Assembly: GCF_020171925.1 (NCBI RefSeq)
Contig: NZ_JAIVAR010000002.1
Location: forward strand, 62,001 to 126,000
From: Rossellomorea aquimaris
Lineage (GTDB): Bacteria > Bacillota > Bacilli > Bacillales > Bacillaceae_B
DNA: 64,000 bases
Direction of reading: 5' to 3'
Shown: piece after piece, positions 25,144 through 33,729 of the stretch
Layout: each line of letters starts with the position of its first letter
Numbering within the stretch: position 1 is the first letter of the stretch
Position numbers and translations under genes: made by a program
Notes under the pieces: generated by a model
Databases searched by the model: none
The model's input: the letters and a program-made list of their open reading frames with translations, nothing else
What the model was told of the DNA's origin: nothing

Positions 25144-26139
25144 TTAGTTAGAAACCGAAAAGCCTTCATCTTCCTTCACGACACTTGCGTACTCATCAAG
25201 CAACGCACGCACTTCATCGGTCGTTTCCGTCTCCATCAAGCGATTTCGCAGTTCGCTTGCGCCGCGGAAACCGCGGACGTAGATCTTGAAGAAGCGGCGG
25301 AGCGGTTTGAATGGACGAGGCTCGAGTTCGCTGTTGTACTGATCGTGAAGATCCAGCTGCAAACGCAGAAGGTCGAGGAGCTCTTCGCTCGTATGCTCTT
25401 TCTTTTCTTTTTCGAACGCGAATGGGTTATGGAAGATCCCGCGCCCGATCATGACGCCGTCGATACCGTATTTCTCGGCAAGTTCGAGTCCCTTTTCACG
25501 GTCAGGGATGTCGCCGTTGATCGTCAATAACGTATGAGGCGCGATTTCGTCACGGAGCTTCTTGATCTCGGGGATCAGCTCCCAGTGCGCATCGACTTCG
25601 CTCATTTCCTTCCTTGTACGAAGGTGGATGGACAAGTTGACGATGTCCTGTTCCAACAGGTGCTTCAGCCAGTCGTGCCATTCCTCGACTTTCGTGTAAC
25701 CGAGGCGCGTCTTCACGCTGACGGGAAGTCCTCCCGCTTTGGCAGCTTGGATGAGCTCCGCTGCAACTTCCGGACGGTTGATCAGGCCTGAGCCTTTTCC
25801 GTTCGCTGCGACGTTATGCACAGGGCAACCCATATTGATATCGATTCCCTTGAAGCCCATCTCAGCCATCCCGATACTCATCTGGCGGAAGTATTCAGGC
25901 TTGTCCCCCCAAATGTGGGCGACGATCGGCTGTTCGTCTTCCGTGAACGTCAGACGCCCGCGCACGCTGTCCTTACCCTTAGGATGACAGTAGCTTTCTG
26001 TATTCGTAAACTCTGTAAAGAACACGTCAGGTCTCGCCGCTTCACTCACCACATGGCGAAACACGACATCGGTCACGGCTTCCATCGGTGCCAATACAAA
26101 GAACGGCCGTGGCAACTCATGCCAAAAATTTGTTGTCAT
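25144..26139 (-). CDS. tRNA-dihydrouridine synthase
   Basis: A 331-residue FMN-dependent TIM-barrel enzyme that reduces uridine to dihydrouridine in the D-loop of tRNA. Signatures are LAPMEAVTD near the start, the catalytic-cysteine motif [20 protein letters not shown], the conserved VKTRLG, and [10 protein letters not shown] near the phosphate site. I start at ATG 26139 (MTTNFWHEL), which matches the family N-terminus; the frame remains open further upstream without a family match. It is more like the DusC group than B. subtilis DusB. Confidence 0.92.
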   Translation of the reverse strand: MTTNFWHELPRPFFVLAPMEAVTDVVFRHVVSEAARPDVFFTEFTNTESYCHPKGKDSVRGRLTFTEDEQPIVAHIWGDKPEYFRQMSIGMAEMGFKGIDINMGCPVHNVAANGKGSGLINRPEVAAELIQAAKAGGLPVSVKTRLGYTKVEEWHDWLKHLLEQDIVNLSIHLRTRKEMSEVDAHWELIPEIKKLRDEIAPHTLLTINGDIPDREKGLELAEKYGIDGVMIGRGIFHNPFAFEKEKKEHTSEELLDLLRLQLDLHDQYNSELEPRPFKPLRRFFKIYVRGFRGASELRNRLMETETTDEVRALLDEYASVVKEDEGFSVSN

Positions 26140-26444
26140 AGTATAGTAAACCCTTTCCTTCAGGGAAACCGAGTTCCCAAAATTAAAAAGTGAAATGTCC
26201 AGTCTTATCCTTTCCCCACCGGGATGGATTTCAACCAGTATATACTTTAATGGGTTTTGACGAAAAGTGCAAGGGTACCAGTCGTTCCGACACTCCGTAT
26301 TGTCCTTTTCTTGTAAAAATAATGCTGGTGTATGAAGATTTCCCGCAATAATCGCATACATTATCTGTAAAAAATTGCTATAATGATTGGTAGGATAAAA
26401 AGGGAAGCATCTGCACGTTAAATGAAAGCAAAGGGGAGCGGTCC
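26140..26444. other. Intergenic region between divergent dus and yiaA-like gene
   Basis: About 300 bases holding both promoters. A TATAAT box is seen near 26391 on the plus strand, about 50 bases before the YiaA-like start. I see no gene, repeat or structured RNA. Confidence 0.45.
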
Positions 26445-26915
26445 ATGTCTGATTTCAATGAGAATCCGTTAATGAAGAATGATGGTACGAAACCGAAGAT
26501 CAAGGTGGAACGAAAATAAGGAGAACCGACGTCTGCCTTTAAAGGGGCAAGCTGGGTGGCGCTGGTGGTAGGAGTGTCCGCGTATCTGATCGGTCTGTTC
26601 AATGCCGGGATGGAGCTGAACGAGAAGGGCTACTACTTCGCGGTTCTCGTCTTCGGCTTATATGCAGCGGTTTCCCTGCAAAAAGCGGTCAGGGACAAGG
26701 ACGAGGATATCCCTGTTTCAGGGATCTATTACGGACTCAGCTGGTTCGCCGTGATTGTCGCGATTTCCTTGATGGCAATCGGGTTATATAATGCCGGCAG
26801 TATCATCCTGAGTGAAAAAGGATTCTACGGCATGTCATTCGTGCTCAGTCTGTTTGCAGCCATTACGATTCAGAAGAATATTAGGGATACGCAAGTGGCG
26901 AGGGATAGAGATTGA
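26445..26915 (+). pseudogene. YiaA/YiaB-like membrane protein interrupted by in-frame stop
   Basis: ATG 26445, behind AAGGGGAG, opens a frame of 24 codons that hits TAA at 26517-26519. The same frame then continues for 132 codons with four hydrophobic segments and the YiaA/YiaB signature FKGASWVALVVG and NEKGYYF-type words, twice repeated (NEKGYYFAV and SEKGFYGMS). One base change (CAA to TAA) explains the break. Re-initiation is conceivable, as AAGGAGA follows the stop, but the nearest start codon is GTG 26556 inside the first membrane helix. So it is either a fresh pseudogene or a short-leader arrangement. Confidence 0.7.
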
Positions 26916-26920
26916 TCGTG

Positions 26921-26952
26921 AAGGACGGTACTCGTCGCAGTACCGTCCTTTT
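26921..26952. terminator. Terminator between convergent genes
   Basis: AAGGACGGTACT (26921-26932) and AGTACCGTCCTT (26939-26950) form a perfect 12-bp stem followed by TTT. Confidence 0.85.
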
Positions 26953-26953
26953 A

Positions 26954-27142
26954 TCATTTCTTTTTTATAGGTGTCCGCGAAGTGAGGTAGAACAAATACC
27001 CTGTGCACATGCTCAGGATGATTGCATTTACATTCATTTCATAGCCTCGGATCAAACTGTATAGAAAAGAAAGGCCACCATATAAGGCGGCACATCCTGT
27101 GATGAGCTTCACGTTCTTTTTTTGGTTAACGGTAAGAAACAA
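26954..27142 (-). CDS. Small two-TM membrane protein
   Basis: A 62-residue protein with two hydrophobic helices (VKLITGCAALYGGLSFLYSL and NAIILSMCTGYLFYL) and a basic tail. TTG is the start, with AGAGGAAG about ten bases upstream. It follows the MazG-like gene by 22 bases on the same strand, so they are likely co-transcribed. No family is recognised. Confidence 0.55.
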   Translation of the reverse strand: MFLTVNQKKNVKLITGCAALYGGLSFLYSLIRGYEMNVNAIILSMCTGYLFYLTSRTPIKKK

Positions 27143-27164
27143 ATGATTCAGCTTCCTCTCTTCT

Positions 27165-27479
27165 TCATGTCCGTTCTACCGGAACCGGATACTTCCGCGC
27201 ATTCTTCACCATCTTTTCTTCAATGATTTCTTTCACGTCCAAATCAAGCTTGGAGCAGAACATCAATGAATAGATGAGGACATCGGCGATTTCTTCGCGG
27301 ATGTTCTCTTCATTTTTTTGAAGGGCTTCTTCGCTGCTGATCCACTGGAAGTCCTCCAGTAGTTCTGCCGCTTCGATGGAGATCGAGAGGGCCAGGTCCT
27401 TCGGGGTTTGGTACGGTCCCCAGTTGCGGTCTTCGATGAATTGGTCGAGTTTGGTCATGAGGTCTTTGATTTCGCTCAT
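27165..27479 (-). CDS. MazG-like nucleotide pyrophosphohydrolase
   Basis: A 104-residue helical protein of the MazG/RS21-C6 (dCTPase-like) group, which hydrolyses non-canonical or excess dNTPs to NMP and pyrophosphate. The metal-binding motif is EAAELLEDFQW (E-x-x-E type) followed by EEIADVLIY (E-x-x-D). Length fits the single-domain family. GGGGAAA precedes the ATG. It heads a two-gene unit with the small membrane protein. Confidence 0.9.
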   Translation of the reverse strand: MSEIKDLMTKLDQFIEDRNWGPYQTPKDLALSISIEAAELLEDFQWISSEEALQKNEENIREEIADVLIYSLMFCSKLDLDVKEIIEEKMVKNARKYPVPVERT

Positions 27480-27556
27480 TTTTGTTTCCCCTTTCTACTT
27501 TCAAATCGTACGTTAAATATCGCTTTTAATTAATGGACAGGGCGGTTTTATGTATT

Positions 27557-27724
27557 TTACATCAAGAAGATGAACGTAAGAAATCCAACGGCCCCTGCCG
27601 AGAGGAACAATAAGCCTAAAACAGAACTGATTTTGTTCTTCGTTCTTTTTATGAACAAGTAGTACAATCCATTTACAAGAACAAATAATGTTAAAACAAG
27701 GATTAGAACGTAAAATAATTGCAA
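27557..27724 (-). CDS. Small two-TM membrane protein
   Basis: A 55-residue hydrophobic protein (LFYVLILVLTLFVLVNGLYY, then SVLGLLFLSAGAVGFLTFIF). A TTG at 27724 has GGGGGTGG six bases upstream; an earlier in-frame ATG at 27742 lacks a ribosome site. Two membrane helices joined by a basic loop (IKRTKNK). No family is recognised; an overlapping longer frame in another phase looks like a shadow. Confidence 0.45.
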   Translation of the reverse strand: MQLFYVLILVLTLFVLVNGLYYLFIKRTKNKISSVLGLLFLSAGAVGFLTFIFLM

Positions 27725-27879
27725 GAAATTCCACCCCCACATCAATAACTATACACGTATTTTTCAAATTTTTCCTTCTTTCCTTTTGTGGGTTAACATA
27801 CTAAAATATCCGATGTAAAATACAACGTTTAATTCCGCTAGCTTCAATTTTGTAATCGAATCGTCGGTCGTTACAAATT

Positions 27880-27906
27880 AAAAAAGCGTGGGTTAAATCC
27901 CCACAC
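27880..27906 (-). terminator. Terminator of the CBO0543-like gene group
   Basis: On the minus strand GTGTGGG and CCCACGC pair around GATTTAA (27906-27886), followed by six T. Confidence 0.7.
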
Positions 27907-27910
27907 TTCT

Positions 27911-28468
27911 CTATTGGCTTGCTGATTTTAATGAAATCTTCCTGTACACATACTGATGAAACTTGTGATAGAACAAGATGTTAAGTGCCATGACCGGAAT
28001 ATAAAAAACGAGGGAATACCAGGGCTTCCACGTTTTATAGGTGAATAGGTTGAAGTATTCAACGGACACCCATTCCAACCCATATAGAAGCAATGCGCCC
28101 ATAGCGATTGAGAGAACGATGTTTGGTTTGTGCTTTGCATAGAAGTGCATGAGAATGAGAAGAAAAAAAGGATACGCGATGTTCTGCAATAGTACGTCCA
28201 TCAGCTCCCCACTGTCATGATCGACCGTATCATAAAAATCATAGGGATCCATGGCCAAGAAGTAGTCCCCTACTGTGGTATATAAGAGATTAAATAGAAG
28301 TATAGCGATGATTTCAGTCCGAAGAAGTGCATGTGCCTTTTTGTGTACATATAGAAAAAAGAAAAGGACGAATAGAGAAATCGTAATGGTGAACCATTCG
28401 TTTTCATCAAATTGCTTCGGGAATAGTGGTTTGAGGATTTCGTATGCGTTATGTAGGAAATCGTTCAT
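27911..28468 (-). CDS. CBO0543-like membrane protein
   Basis: A 185-residue polytopic membrane protein, paralogous to the plus-strand gene at 24566-25111 (shared DENEWFTI start, YDFYDTVDHDSGELMDV and LEWVSVEYFNLFTYKTWK). It is the last of three such genes on the minus strand; its start overlaps the stop of the gene before it by four bases. Function unknown. Confidence 0.72.
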   Translation of the reverse strand: MNDFLHNAYEILKPLFPKQFDENEWFTITISLFVLFFFLYVHKKAHALLRTEIIAILLFNLLYTTVGDYFLAMDPYDFYDTVDHDSGELMDVLLQNIAYPFFLLILMHFYAKHKPNIVLSIAMGALLLYGLEWVSVEYFNLFTYKTWKPWYSLVFYIPVMALNILFYHKFHQYVYRKISLKSASQ

Positions 28469-28974
28469 AGTATATTCTCCTTTCTCAATAGGCTACCGAG
28501 AAAGTTCGTGAAGGCTAGTGTGAGAAGAACGACAATCATCGAAAAGAAAAGATCCACAGAAGGGTACCAGCTAATGCTATCGGATCGAAGCACACCGATT
28601 TGCAAGTAAATCTTTTCAACGACAATCCCGAATATGATCCATGCAAACGTAAAGGCCAGCTTGCGCACTAGTGACCATTCTGTTCGATAGACAACCATCA
28701 GCCATAGAAGCGTGATGGAAAAAACAACCCCATACTGAAATCGGACAGTCCAAAAAGGGAAATGTTCTTCCACTACACTGATACGGTCATAAGGGGAAGA
28801 AAGGGTATAGAACATATTCTGACAGAAATAGGATGTAAACATAAATAGAATGAAGATCTCAATTGGCTGAAACCACTTTTTCATTAGCGGTAACGTGAAT
28901 AGCAATAGAATGGAAAGAAGAAGAACAGCAAAGAACGTCACTCCTAGGCTCATAGAAAAAACTCCCATACACAC
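28465..28974 (-). CDS. CBO0543-like membrane protein
   Basis: A 169-residue protein with five or so hydrophobic helices and a late W-Y-P-S-V motif. GTG 28974, with AAAGGA six bases upstream, is the best start; ATG 28968 is also possible. It is translationally coupled to the next CBO0543-like gene. Function unknown. Confidence 0.65.
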   Translation of the reverse strand: MCMGVFSMSLGVTFFAVLLLSILLLFTLPLMKKWFQPIEIFILFMFTSYFCQNMFYTLSSPYDRISVVEEHFPFWTVRFQYGVVFSITLLWLMVVYRTEWSLVRKLAFTFAWIIFGIVVEKIYLQIGVLRSDSISWYPSVDLFFSMIVVLLTLAFTNFLGSLLRKENIL

Positions 28975-29021
28975 ATCATATCCTTTATAGAATAGCCATC
29001 CCCACAGTCCTCTATGTATCC

Positions 29022-29522
29022 CTATAAAATAGAAACGTCAAACATATAGAAATAAAAAGCAATGAGGATGAATGAAAGAACATAGGCGGTTAAAGGCTTT
29101 ACGTAATGAAGATACAACATCGGATACATCGTAGAATAAAAAAAGGCTGTCCACCATATAGTCCAACCGTTGAAATACACGATGTTTCCTGATTGATAAG
29201 CAATCCACTCAATGAAAACCGAAACGAGAATATACTGCGCCACATACAATACCTTCGACCTGAGATGATCTGGAAACTTATGAAGAAACATAACAACCAG
29301 AGCGGGATAAGCGATAAACGTATATACGAAGTCCGTTATGAACTGACTGATAAACACTTGTTCCAATTCCCATACTTTCTTTATCGAAAGGGAGATATAT
29401 TGATAAAACATATTAAAGAATGAGAAATAGTAAATAGTCGGCAAAAAATCCTTCCATCTACTCCATTTCCCCCTGACAATGGATACTATTAAGATGAGAA
29501 TTGTGAGAGCAGCATGAAACAT
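29022..29522 (-). CDS. CBO0543-like membrane protein
   Basis: A 166-residue polytopic protein, first gene of the three-gene minus-strand group. It closely parallels the plus-strand protein at 50774-51289: R-W-x-x-W-x-x-x-x-P-T near the start, a Q/L-R-F-P or HKFPDHLRSKVLY segment, FIEWIAYQ and a W-x-x-W-W pattern, ending with LYLHYVKPL. Function unknown. Confidence 0.68.
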   Translation of the reverse strand: MFHAALTILILIVSIVRGKWSRWKDFLPTIYYFSFFNMFYQYISLSIKKVWELEQVFISQFITDFVYTFIAYPALVVMFLHKFPDHLRSKVLYVAQYILVSVFIEWIAYQSGNIVYFNGWTIWWTAFFYSTMYPMLYLHYVKPLTAYVLSFILIAFYFYMFDVSIL

Positions 29523-29686
29523 CCTATTTGCCTCTTTTCCAATAAGGTCAAGAGTATTTTACACGAATTGGAAAAAGATTATACTTTTCAGCAGCATCCT
29601 TCCCATCTTTCGGATAAAACAGATTGAACGTTTCTGTTCAACGGATCCCTTCTCTTCCGGTCAGTACGATAAGAGCTACGAGACGG

Positions 29687-29724
29687 AAAAAGGGACTGAC
29701 TCTGAAGTTCAGTCCCTTTTTTTC
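29687..29724. terminator. Bidirectional terminator
   Basis: GGGACTGA (29692-29699) and TCAGTCCC (29709-29716) form a stem flanked by AAAAA and TTTTTTT. It lies downstream of ohrA on the minus strand. Confidence 0.82.
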
Positions 29725-29782
29725 TATCTTTGCACTCCAATCGACCGTTGGAGCCTGTTATTCTATTTCATATCTTCGACTA

Positions 29783-30208
29783 TTATAAAGCAGTCGTCTG
29801 ATAATCTACCTCAATATTCCCACTTGTAGCTTTTGAATACGGGCAGACTCCGTGTGCTTTTTCAACGAGCTGTTCCGCTTCAGCGAGCTCCACTCCGCCA
29901 ACTGCAACGGATAGGACTACCCCAAGCTTGAAGCCGCCGTCAGCGGGATCTTTTCCGATTGATACTTCAGCCGTCACTTTGGATTCGATCTTTTTCTTTG
30001 CCTGTCTTGCCACCAGGTTCAATGCGCTGTCAAAGCAAGCGGCATAGCCGGCTGCGAAAAGCTGTTCAGGGTTCGTCGCTCCGTCAGCCCCACTGCCACC
30101 AAGTGATTTCGGCATCGCCAATCCAAGATCCAATACGCCATCGCTACTCGTTACCTTACCTGCACGGCCACCTTCAGCCGTTGCTTTTGCTGTATATAAT
30201 GCATCCAT
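29783..30208 (-). CDS. ohrA: Organic hydroperoxide resistance protein
   Basis: A 141-residue Ohr/OsmC-fold thiol peroxidase that reduces organic hydroperoxides. The two redox cysteines are seen in YAACFDSALN (residue about 57) and GVCPYSKATSGN (near residue 121), at the usual Ohr spacing. It is divergent from an OhrR regulator, and the shared 167-base intergenic region carries OhrR-type operators. A clear ribosome site AAGGAG precedes the start. Confidence 0.95.
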   Translation of the reverse strand: MDALYTAKATAEGGRAGKVTSSDGVLDLGLAMPKSLGGSGADGATNPEQLFAAGYAACFDSALNLVARQAKKKIESKVTAEVSIGKDPADGGFKLGVVLSVAVGGVELAEAEQLVEKAHGVCPYSKATSGNIEVDYQTTAL

Positions 30209-30284
30209 TTTCCAACACTCCTTGTAAAATGAGATTTTTTAATTGTGCACAACTAAATGGTAATGCACTTATTAATGGTTGTCA

Positions 30285-30316
30285 ACAATTAAGTTGTGTA
30301 CAATTAAATTTGATAA
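30285..30316. promoter_or_regulatory. OhrR operator region
   Basis: ACAATTAAGTTGT (30285-30297) and the adjoining TACAATTAAATTTG (from 30299) closely match the known B. subtilis OhrR operator, which is built of TACAATTAAATTGTA units. A further related half, AATTGTGCACAACT, lies near 30241. Confidence 0.8.
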
Positions 30317-30375
30317 ATACTAACGGGTTTTGTATGATAATCTCAACAATCAGTTCAGGGAAGGATACGACAGAT

Positions 30376-30810
30376 ATGGATGATGTACTTTTATTAGAAA
30401 ATCAGATTTGTTTCAAAATCTATACAGCTGAAAGAGAAATCACAAAGCTATACCGAAGCCTCCTGGAGGAAATTGGGGTGACCTATCCCCAGTACCTCGC
30501 ACTTCTGGTCCTTTGGGAAAAGGAGAAGATCACGGTCAAAGAATTAGGGAAAAAGTTATTCCTCGATTCCGGGACGCTCACCCCTATGCTGAAAAGGATG
30601 GAGAACAACGGCCTCTTGATCCGGGAACGGTCGAAAGAAGATGAGCGGAGTGTCATCATCAGCCTGACCGAAAAAGGAGCAGGGTTGAAAGAAAAAGCCA
30701 GCTGCATCCCGTCACGATTATTGGAGAACCTCGACATGGATACCAGCGAGTTAGAACAGTTTAATCAAACATTGACCACGGTATTGGGGAAATTGAAGGC
30801 TCGGGAATAG
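30376..30810 (+). CDS. ohrR: MarR-type organic peroxide sensor OhrR
   Basis: A 144-residue winged-helix repressor. The peroxide-reactive cysteine is in LLENQICFKIYTAERE (C12), matching C15 of B. subtilis OhrR; there is another Cys in the C-terminal part (ASCIPSRL), so whether it is a one-Cys or two-Cys sensor is open. DNA-binding helices are in TVKELGKKLFLDSGTLTPMLKRME. ATG 30376 follows GGAAGGAT; codons further upstream in the same frame overlap the operator. It should repress ohrA and itself until oxidised. Confidence 0.94.
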   Translation: MDDVLLLENQICFKIYTAEREITKLYRSLLEEIGVTYPQYLALLVLWEKEKITVKELGKKLFLDSGTLTPMLKRMENNGLLIRERSKEDERSVIISLTEKGAGLKEKASCIPSRLLENLDMDTSELEQFNQTLTTVLGKLKARE

Positions 30811-30910
30811 AGGCAGAAGCATTAGGCCCTTTACCATTAAGAAAGAAAATAAAATGAAACGTTCTTCCAAGTAACTCGTATATGTAAATAAATGGTTGAG
30901 AGGCGATCGT

Positions 30911-31099
30911 GTGGGATTTATGTCAGCGTTGATAATCATTGTGTTAGCGGTAATAATTGACTACTATTGGTTTGACCTTGATAAGAAAAGGTGGGGATGG
31001 ATGAAGAAATGGTCCCTTTTTCAAAAAGGTTTGTTCTTCTCGGGATTCGCTGTCATTTCGTTCCTCATTTATCTTGGATTGAGCGCAGAATATTTTTGA
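30911..31099 (+). CDS. Small two-TM membrane protein
   Basis: A 62-residue protein with two hydrophobic segments (FMSALIIIVLAVIIDYYWF and GLFFSGFAVISFLIYLGL) joined by a basic Trp-rich loop. GTG 30911 is chosen because GAGAGG lies seven bases upstream. A terminator follows directly. No family is recognised. Confidence 0.55.
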   Translation: MGFMSALIIIVLAVIIDYYWFDLDKKRWGWMKKWSLFQKGLFFSGFAVISFLIYLGLSAEYF

Positions 31100-31108
31100 A
31101 ACGAAAAG

Positions 31109-31150
31109 GAAGAATGCTGTTGTTGAAGAACTGCAGCATTCTTCTTTTTA
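31109..31150 (+). terminator. Terminator after the small membrane protein
   Basis: GAAGAATGCTG and CAGCATTCTTC pair around a 14-base loop and are followed by TTTTT. Confidence 0.85.
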
Positions 31151-31198
31151 GTTAGCTCAGTTAGAGAATGTAATTGATTATGAACCCAACCCAGCTTT

Positions 31199-31435
31199 TG
31201 ATTGGAGTGCAAGACGAAGACTCCTGCGGGAGAAGTAGCCAATGCCAGACCTGTCTAGCTCCAGTGGTCTGCTCCCGTTTGAAAATTAACCTTCAACTTT
31301 TGAGTCAAAAAACGCCTCTAAAGCCCGAAGAACATTCTTCAAAGGGAGCAAAACGCCGACTTCCGCTTTTCTAGCCCGCAGGAACGAGGAGGCTCACGGG
31401 CTACACGCGGAAAGCGAAGTCTTGCACGGAAATCA
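31199..31435. repeat. Bacillaceae intergenic repeat element with imperfect terminal inverted repeats
   Basis: About 237 non-coding bases bounded by TGATTGGAGTGCAAGACGAA and the inverted TCTTGCACGGAAATCA. Inside are further self-complementary words (CTCCTGCGGGAG, AGCCCGCAGG). Its AGTGGTC/CTCCCG, GGAAAGCGAAGTCTTGCAC and AATCAACAGC words resemble a widespread Bacillaceae intergenic repeat that I recall but cannot name. It has no coding capacity. Confidence 0.6.
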
Positions 31436-31546
31436 ACAGCGGTATTCCCAATCAAATCTATATAAAATAAGAGATAATAAAATAAATCTTCCAATTCCAA
31501 AACTTTTTCCATTTCCTTTCCGAATATATGGGTAGAAGGCAGTGAG

Positions 31547-32104
31547 ATGATGAGCATAGAAGAACGATTGATTAAAAGAATAAAGAAAAGTGGAAGCCAT
31601 GATGCGGCCAATGAATTGATTTCTACCTATTATCGGGAAATGTATGGTTTTGTATACAAGCAGACGGTCGATCAAGAGCTCTCCTATGATTTGACGCAGG
31701 AAATCTTCATCAGTGCGCTTAAGTCGATCGGGAATTATGATCCGAAGAAAGCTTCGTTCAGGACCTGGCTCTATAGGGTCGCTTCCAACCGGGTGGTGGA
31801 TTATTTCCGTTCCAAGCACTATCAGTCTCGTAAACTGACAGAGCCGCTCGAGGGCAACGATCTGGAAGGGATCGGAGAATTGACCGTCCGGTTCGAGTAT
31901 AAACACGATGTGGAACAGGTTGCAGAAATCGTCGGCAGACTGGAAACGGGCATGCAGCAGATCCTCCGCTTGAAGCTATTCGGGGAGTATACGCTGAAGG
32001 AGATTGCAGGCCTCTTGGAGATCCCGCTTTCCACCGTGAAGACGAGGTACTATTCGGGAATCAACTACATCAAAAAAGAAATGAAGGTGAATGAACATGA
32101 GTAA
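31547..32104 (+). CDS. ECF-type RNA polymerase sigma factor
   Basis: A 185-residue sigma-70 family factor. Region 2 contains SYDLTQEIFISALKSIGNYDPKKASFRTWLYRVASNRVVDYFR; region 4 contains LRLKLFGEYTLKEIAGLLEIPLSTVKTRYYSG. It heads an operon with a membrane protein (likely anti-sigma), an ABC ATPase and two ABC-2 type permeases. The downstream start lies inside its end. The arrangement resembles the SigY/Yxl type of locus in B. subtilis. ATG 31547 or 31550 are equally possible. Confidence 0.92.
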   Translation: MMSIEERLIKRIKKSGSHDAANELISTYYREMYGFVYKQTVDQELSYDLTQEIFISALKSIGNYDPKKASFRTWLYRVASNRVVDYFRSKHYQSRKLTEPLEGNDLEGIGELTVRFEYKHDVEQVAEIVGRLETGMQQILRLKLFGEYTLKEIAGLLEIPLSTVKTRYYSGINYIKKEMKVNEHE

Positions 32105-32852
32105 AGAGAAATTCCAACTACCTTTTCTTGATGATGAGAGGGTCGACCGTGAAGTGCAGATGATCATCCGTAGGGGGATGAAACCGAGGCAGTCCTTCTT
32201 CTCGTTTATGTGGGACTTGCAGAAGGAGCTGGGGTTCCGGTATCTGTTTGCGAATCCGAGGGACGGGGTGTTCCTGATCCTTTCCGTCACAGCGGTGCTA
32301 ATGTTTTTAACGACTGCTCTATCGAAGGGGACTGATCAGGCAAATGTTTACGGCACATTATTTCTGATATCCCCCCTAGTGTTCATGGCATTGTCGCTCT
32401 ATGATCTTTTCCATAAGCGGCAGAGCGCGGTTTTTGAAGTGGAGATGACGGCAAAGTACAACCTTTATCAGGTCTCTGCATTTCGGATGCTTCATTTCAG
32501 CGTCCTGTCGATTTTGATGAATATGGTCATCATCGCGTTTCTTGTTTGGAATGGACATTCTTTTGAGTTTCTGAGGGCGTTTATGATTTCCATGACTGCC
32601 TTATTTATATTCTCGATCGTGTTTCTGATGATCTTCACGAGGGGACGGTCCGGACTAGCCGTCCTTAAGGCGGGAGGTGGCTGGGTCGGTGTGAATATCC
32701 TCCTTGGTCTGATCGACCAACAGGCTTATACCCGGTTTCTGATGACAATTCCGGTCGTTGTGTACGCAGTTGTCCTCACTGTTAGCATCATCTGCTTCAT
32801 CTATTACTTAAGCAAGCTGGTCCGGATGAGACCGGCGGAAGGGGTTTTGTGA
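32097..32852 (+). CDS. Membrane protein, probable anti-sigma partner
   Basis: A 251-residue protein with a soluble N-terminal ~65 residues and six hydrophobic segments. The charged cytosolic start (FLDDERVDREVQMIIRRG) is like the N-terminal binding part of membrane anti-sigma factors, but it has no zinc-binding HxxxCxxC motif. ATG 32097 has AAGGTGA six bases upstream, better than ATG 32091. It overlaps the sigma gene and precedes the ABC genes. The anti-sigma role is inferred from position; it could instead be part of the transporter. Confidence 0.6.
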   Translation: MSKEKFQLPFLDDERVDREVQMIIRRGMKPRQSFFSFMWDLQKELGFRYLFANPRDGVFLILSVTAVLMFLTTALSKGTDQANVYGTLFLISPLVFMALSLYDLFHKRQSAVFEVEMTAKYNLYQVSAFRMLHFSVLSILMNMVIIAFLVWNGHSFEFLRAFMISMTALFIFSIVFLMIFTRGRSGLAVLKAGGGWVGVNILLGLIDQQAYTRFLMTIPVVVYAVVLTVSIICFIYYLSKLVRMRPAEGVL

Positions 32853-32853
32853 C

Positions 32854-33723
32854 ATGTTAGTCGTGAAAGATGCAGGGAAAAAATACGGCGATTTTACCGC
32901 CCTGAATGGGATCAACCTTGAATTTGACCGGGGGATTTACGGACTCCTAGCCCCGAATGGCGCCGGTAAGACGACGCTGATCAAGATGCTTGTCACGCTT
33001 ATTTCCCCGACCCAGGGAGAGATCCTTTATAACGGGACCAATATTGTCGAGCTTGATGAAGGCTACCGTGACGTCCTTGGCTATTTGCCGCAGCATTTCG
33101 GTTTTTACAAGCACTACACACCAAAGCAGTACTTACTGTATCTTGCCGCTTTGAAAGGAATCGATAAGAAAACGGCTGTGAGCAGGATTCATGAGCTGCT
33201 CGAGCAAGTGGCGCTCGCTGATGTCGCCAATAAGAAGATGCGGAAGTTCTCAGGAGGGATGATCCAGCGCGTCGGAATTGCCCAGGCTCTCCTCAATGAC
33301 CCGAAAATTTTGATCCTGGATGAGCCGACTGCAGGGCTCGATCCAAAGGAACGGGCACGATTCCGGCAGATTCTGACCGGCCTATCGAGGGACCGGCTGA
33401 TCATCATCTCCACCCATATCGTGTCGGACATCGAATCGATCGCGAATCGAGTGATCATGATTAAGAATCAGGAAATTTTATATAACGAAACAGCCCAATC
33501 CATCTGCAAAACGCTTGAGGGAAAGACGTTTGAAACGACGATGTCAAACGGGGAACTGGAAGCCTTCAGGACCAAGTACGCACTTCTAGGTGAGAAACAG
33601 GAAGAGGGGAATGTCCGGGTGCGCTTCGTTCACGATGGGGATGTGGAGCAGGACTGGACGCAGGCGGTGCCGAATCTCGAGGATGTTTTCTTATATGAAT
33701 ACCGGGATCGACTGGACGGGTAG
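32854..33723 (+). CDS. ABC transporter ATP-binding protein
   Basis: A 289-residue ABC-2 type ATPase. Walker A is APNGAGKTT, the Q-loop is YLPQHFG, the signature is FSGGMIQRVGIAQ, Walker B is ILILDEPTAGLD and the switch His is in IIISTHIVSD. The P-loop begins with A-P-N instead of the usual G-P/H-N, a variant seen in several Bacillus ABC-2 ATPases. The last 80 residues are a regulatory extension. It powers the two permeases that follow. The substrate is unknown; such systems often deal with antimicrobial peptides or cell-wall stress. Confidence 0.93.
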   Translation: MLVVKDAGKKYGDFTALNGINLEFDRGIYGLLAPNGAGKTTLIKMLVTLISPTQGEILYNGTNIVELDEGYRDVLGYLPQHFGFYKHYTPKQYLLYLAALKGIDKKTAVSRIHELLEQVALADVANKKMRKFSGGMIQRVGIAQALLNDPKILILDEPTAGLDPKERARFRQILTGLSRDRLIIISTHIVSDIESIANRVIMIKNQEILYNETAQSICKTLEGKTFETTMSNGELEAFRTKYALLGEKQEEGNVRVRFVHDGDVEQDWTQAVPNLEDVFLYEYRDRLDG

Positions 33724-33729
33724 ATCCTC

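Noticed and set aside
30376-30810. Longer OhrR start upstream of 30376
   Set aside because: The frame stays open, but it crosses the divergent promoter and operators; ATG 30376 has GGAAGGAT and gives the known OhrR N-terminus.
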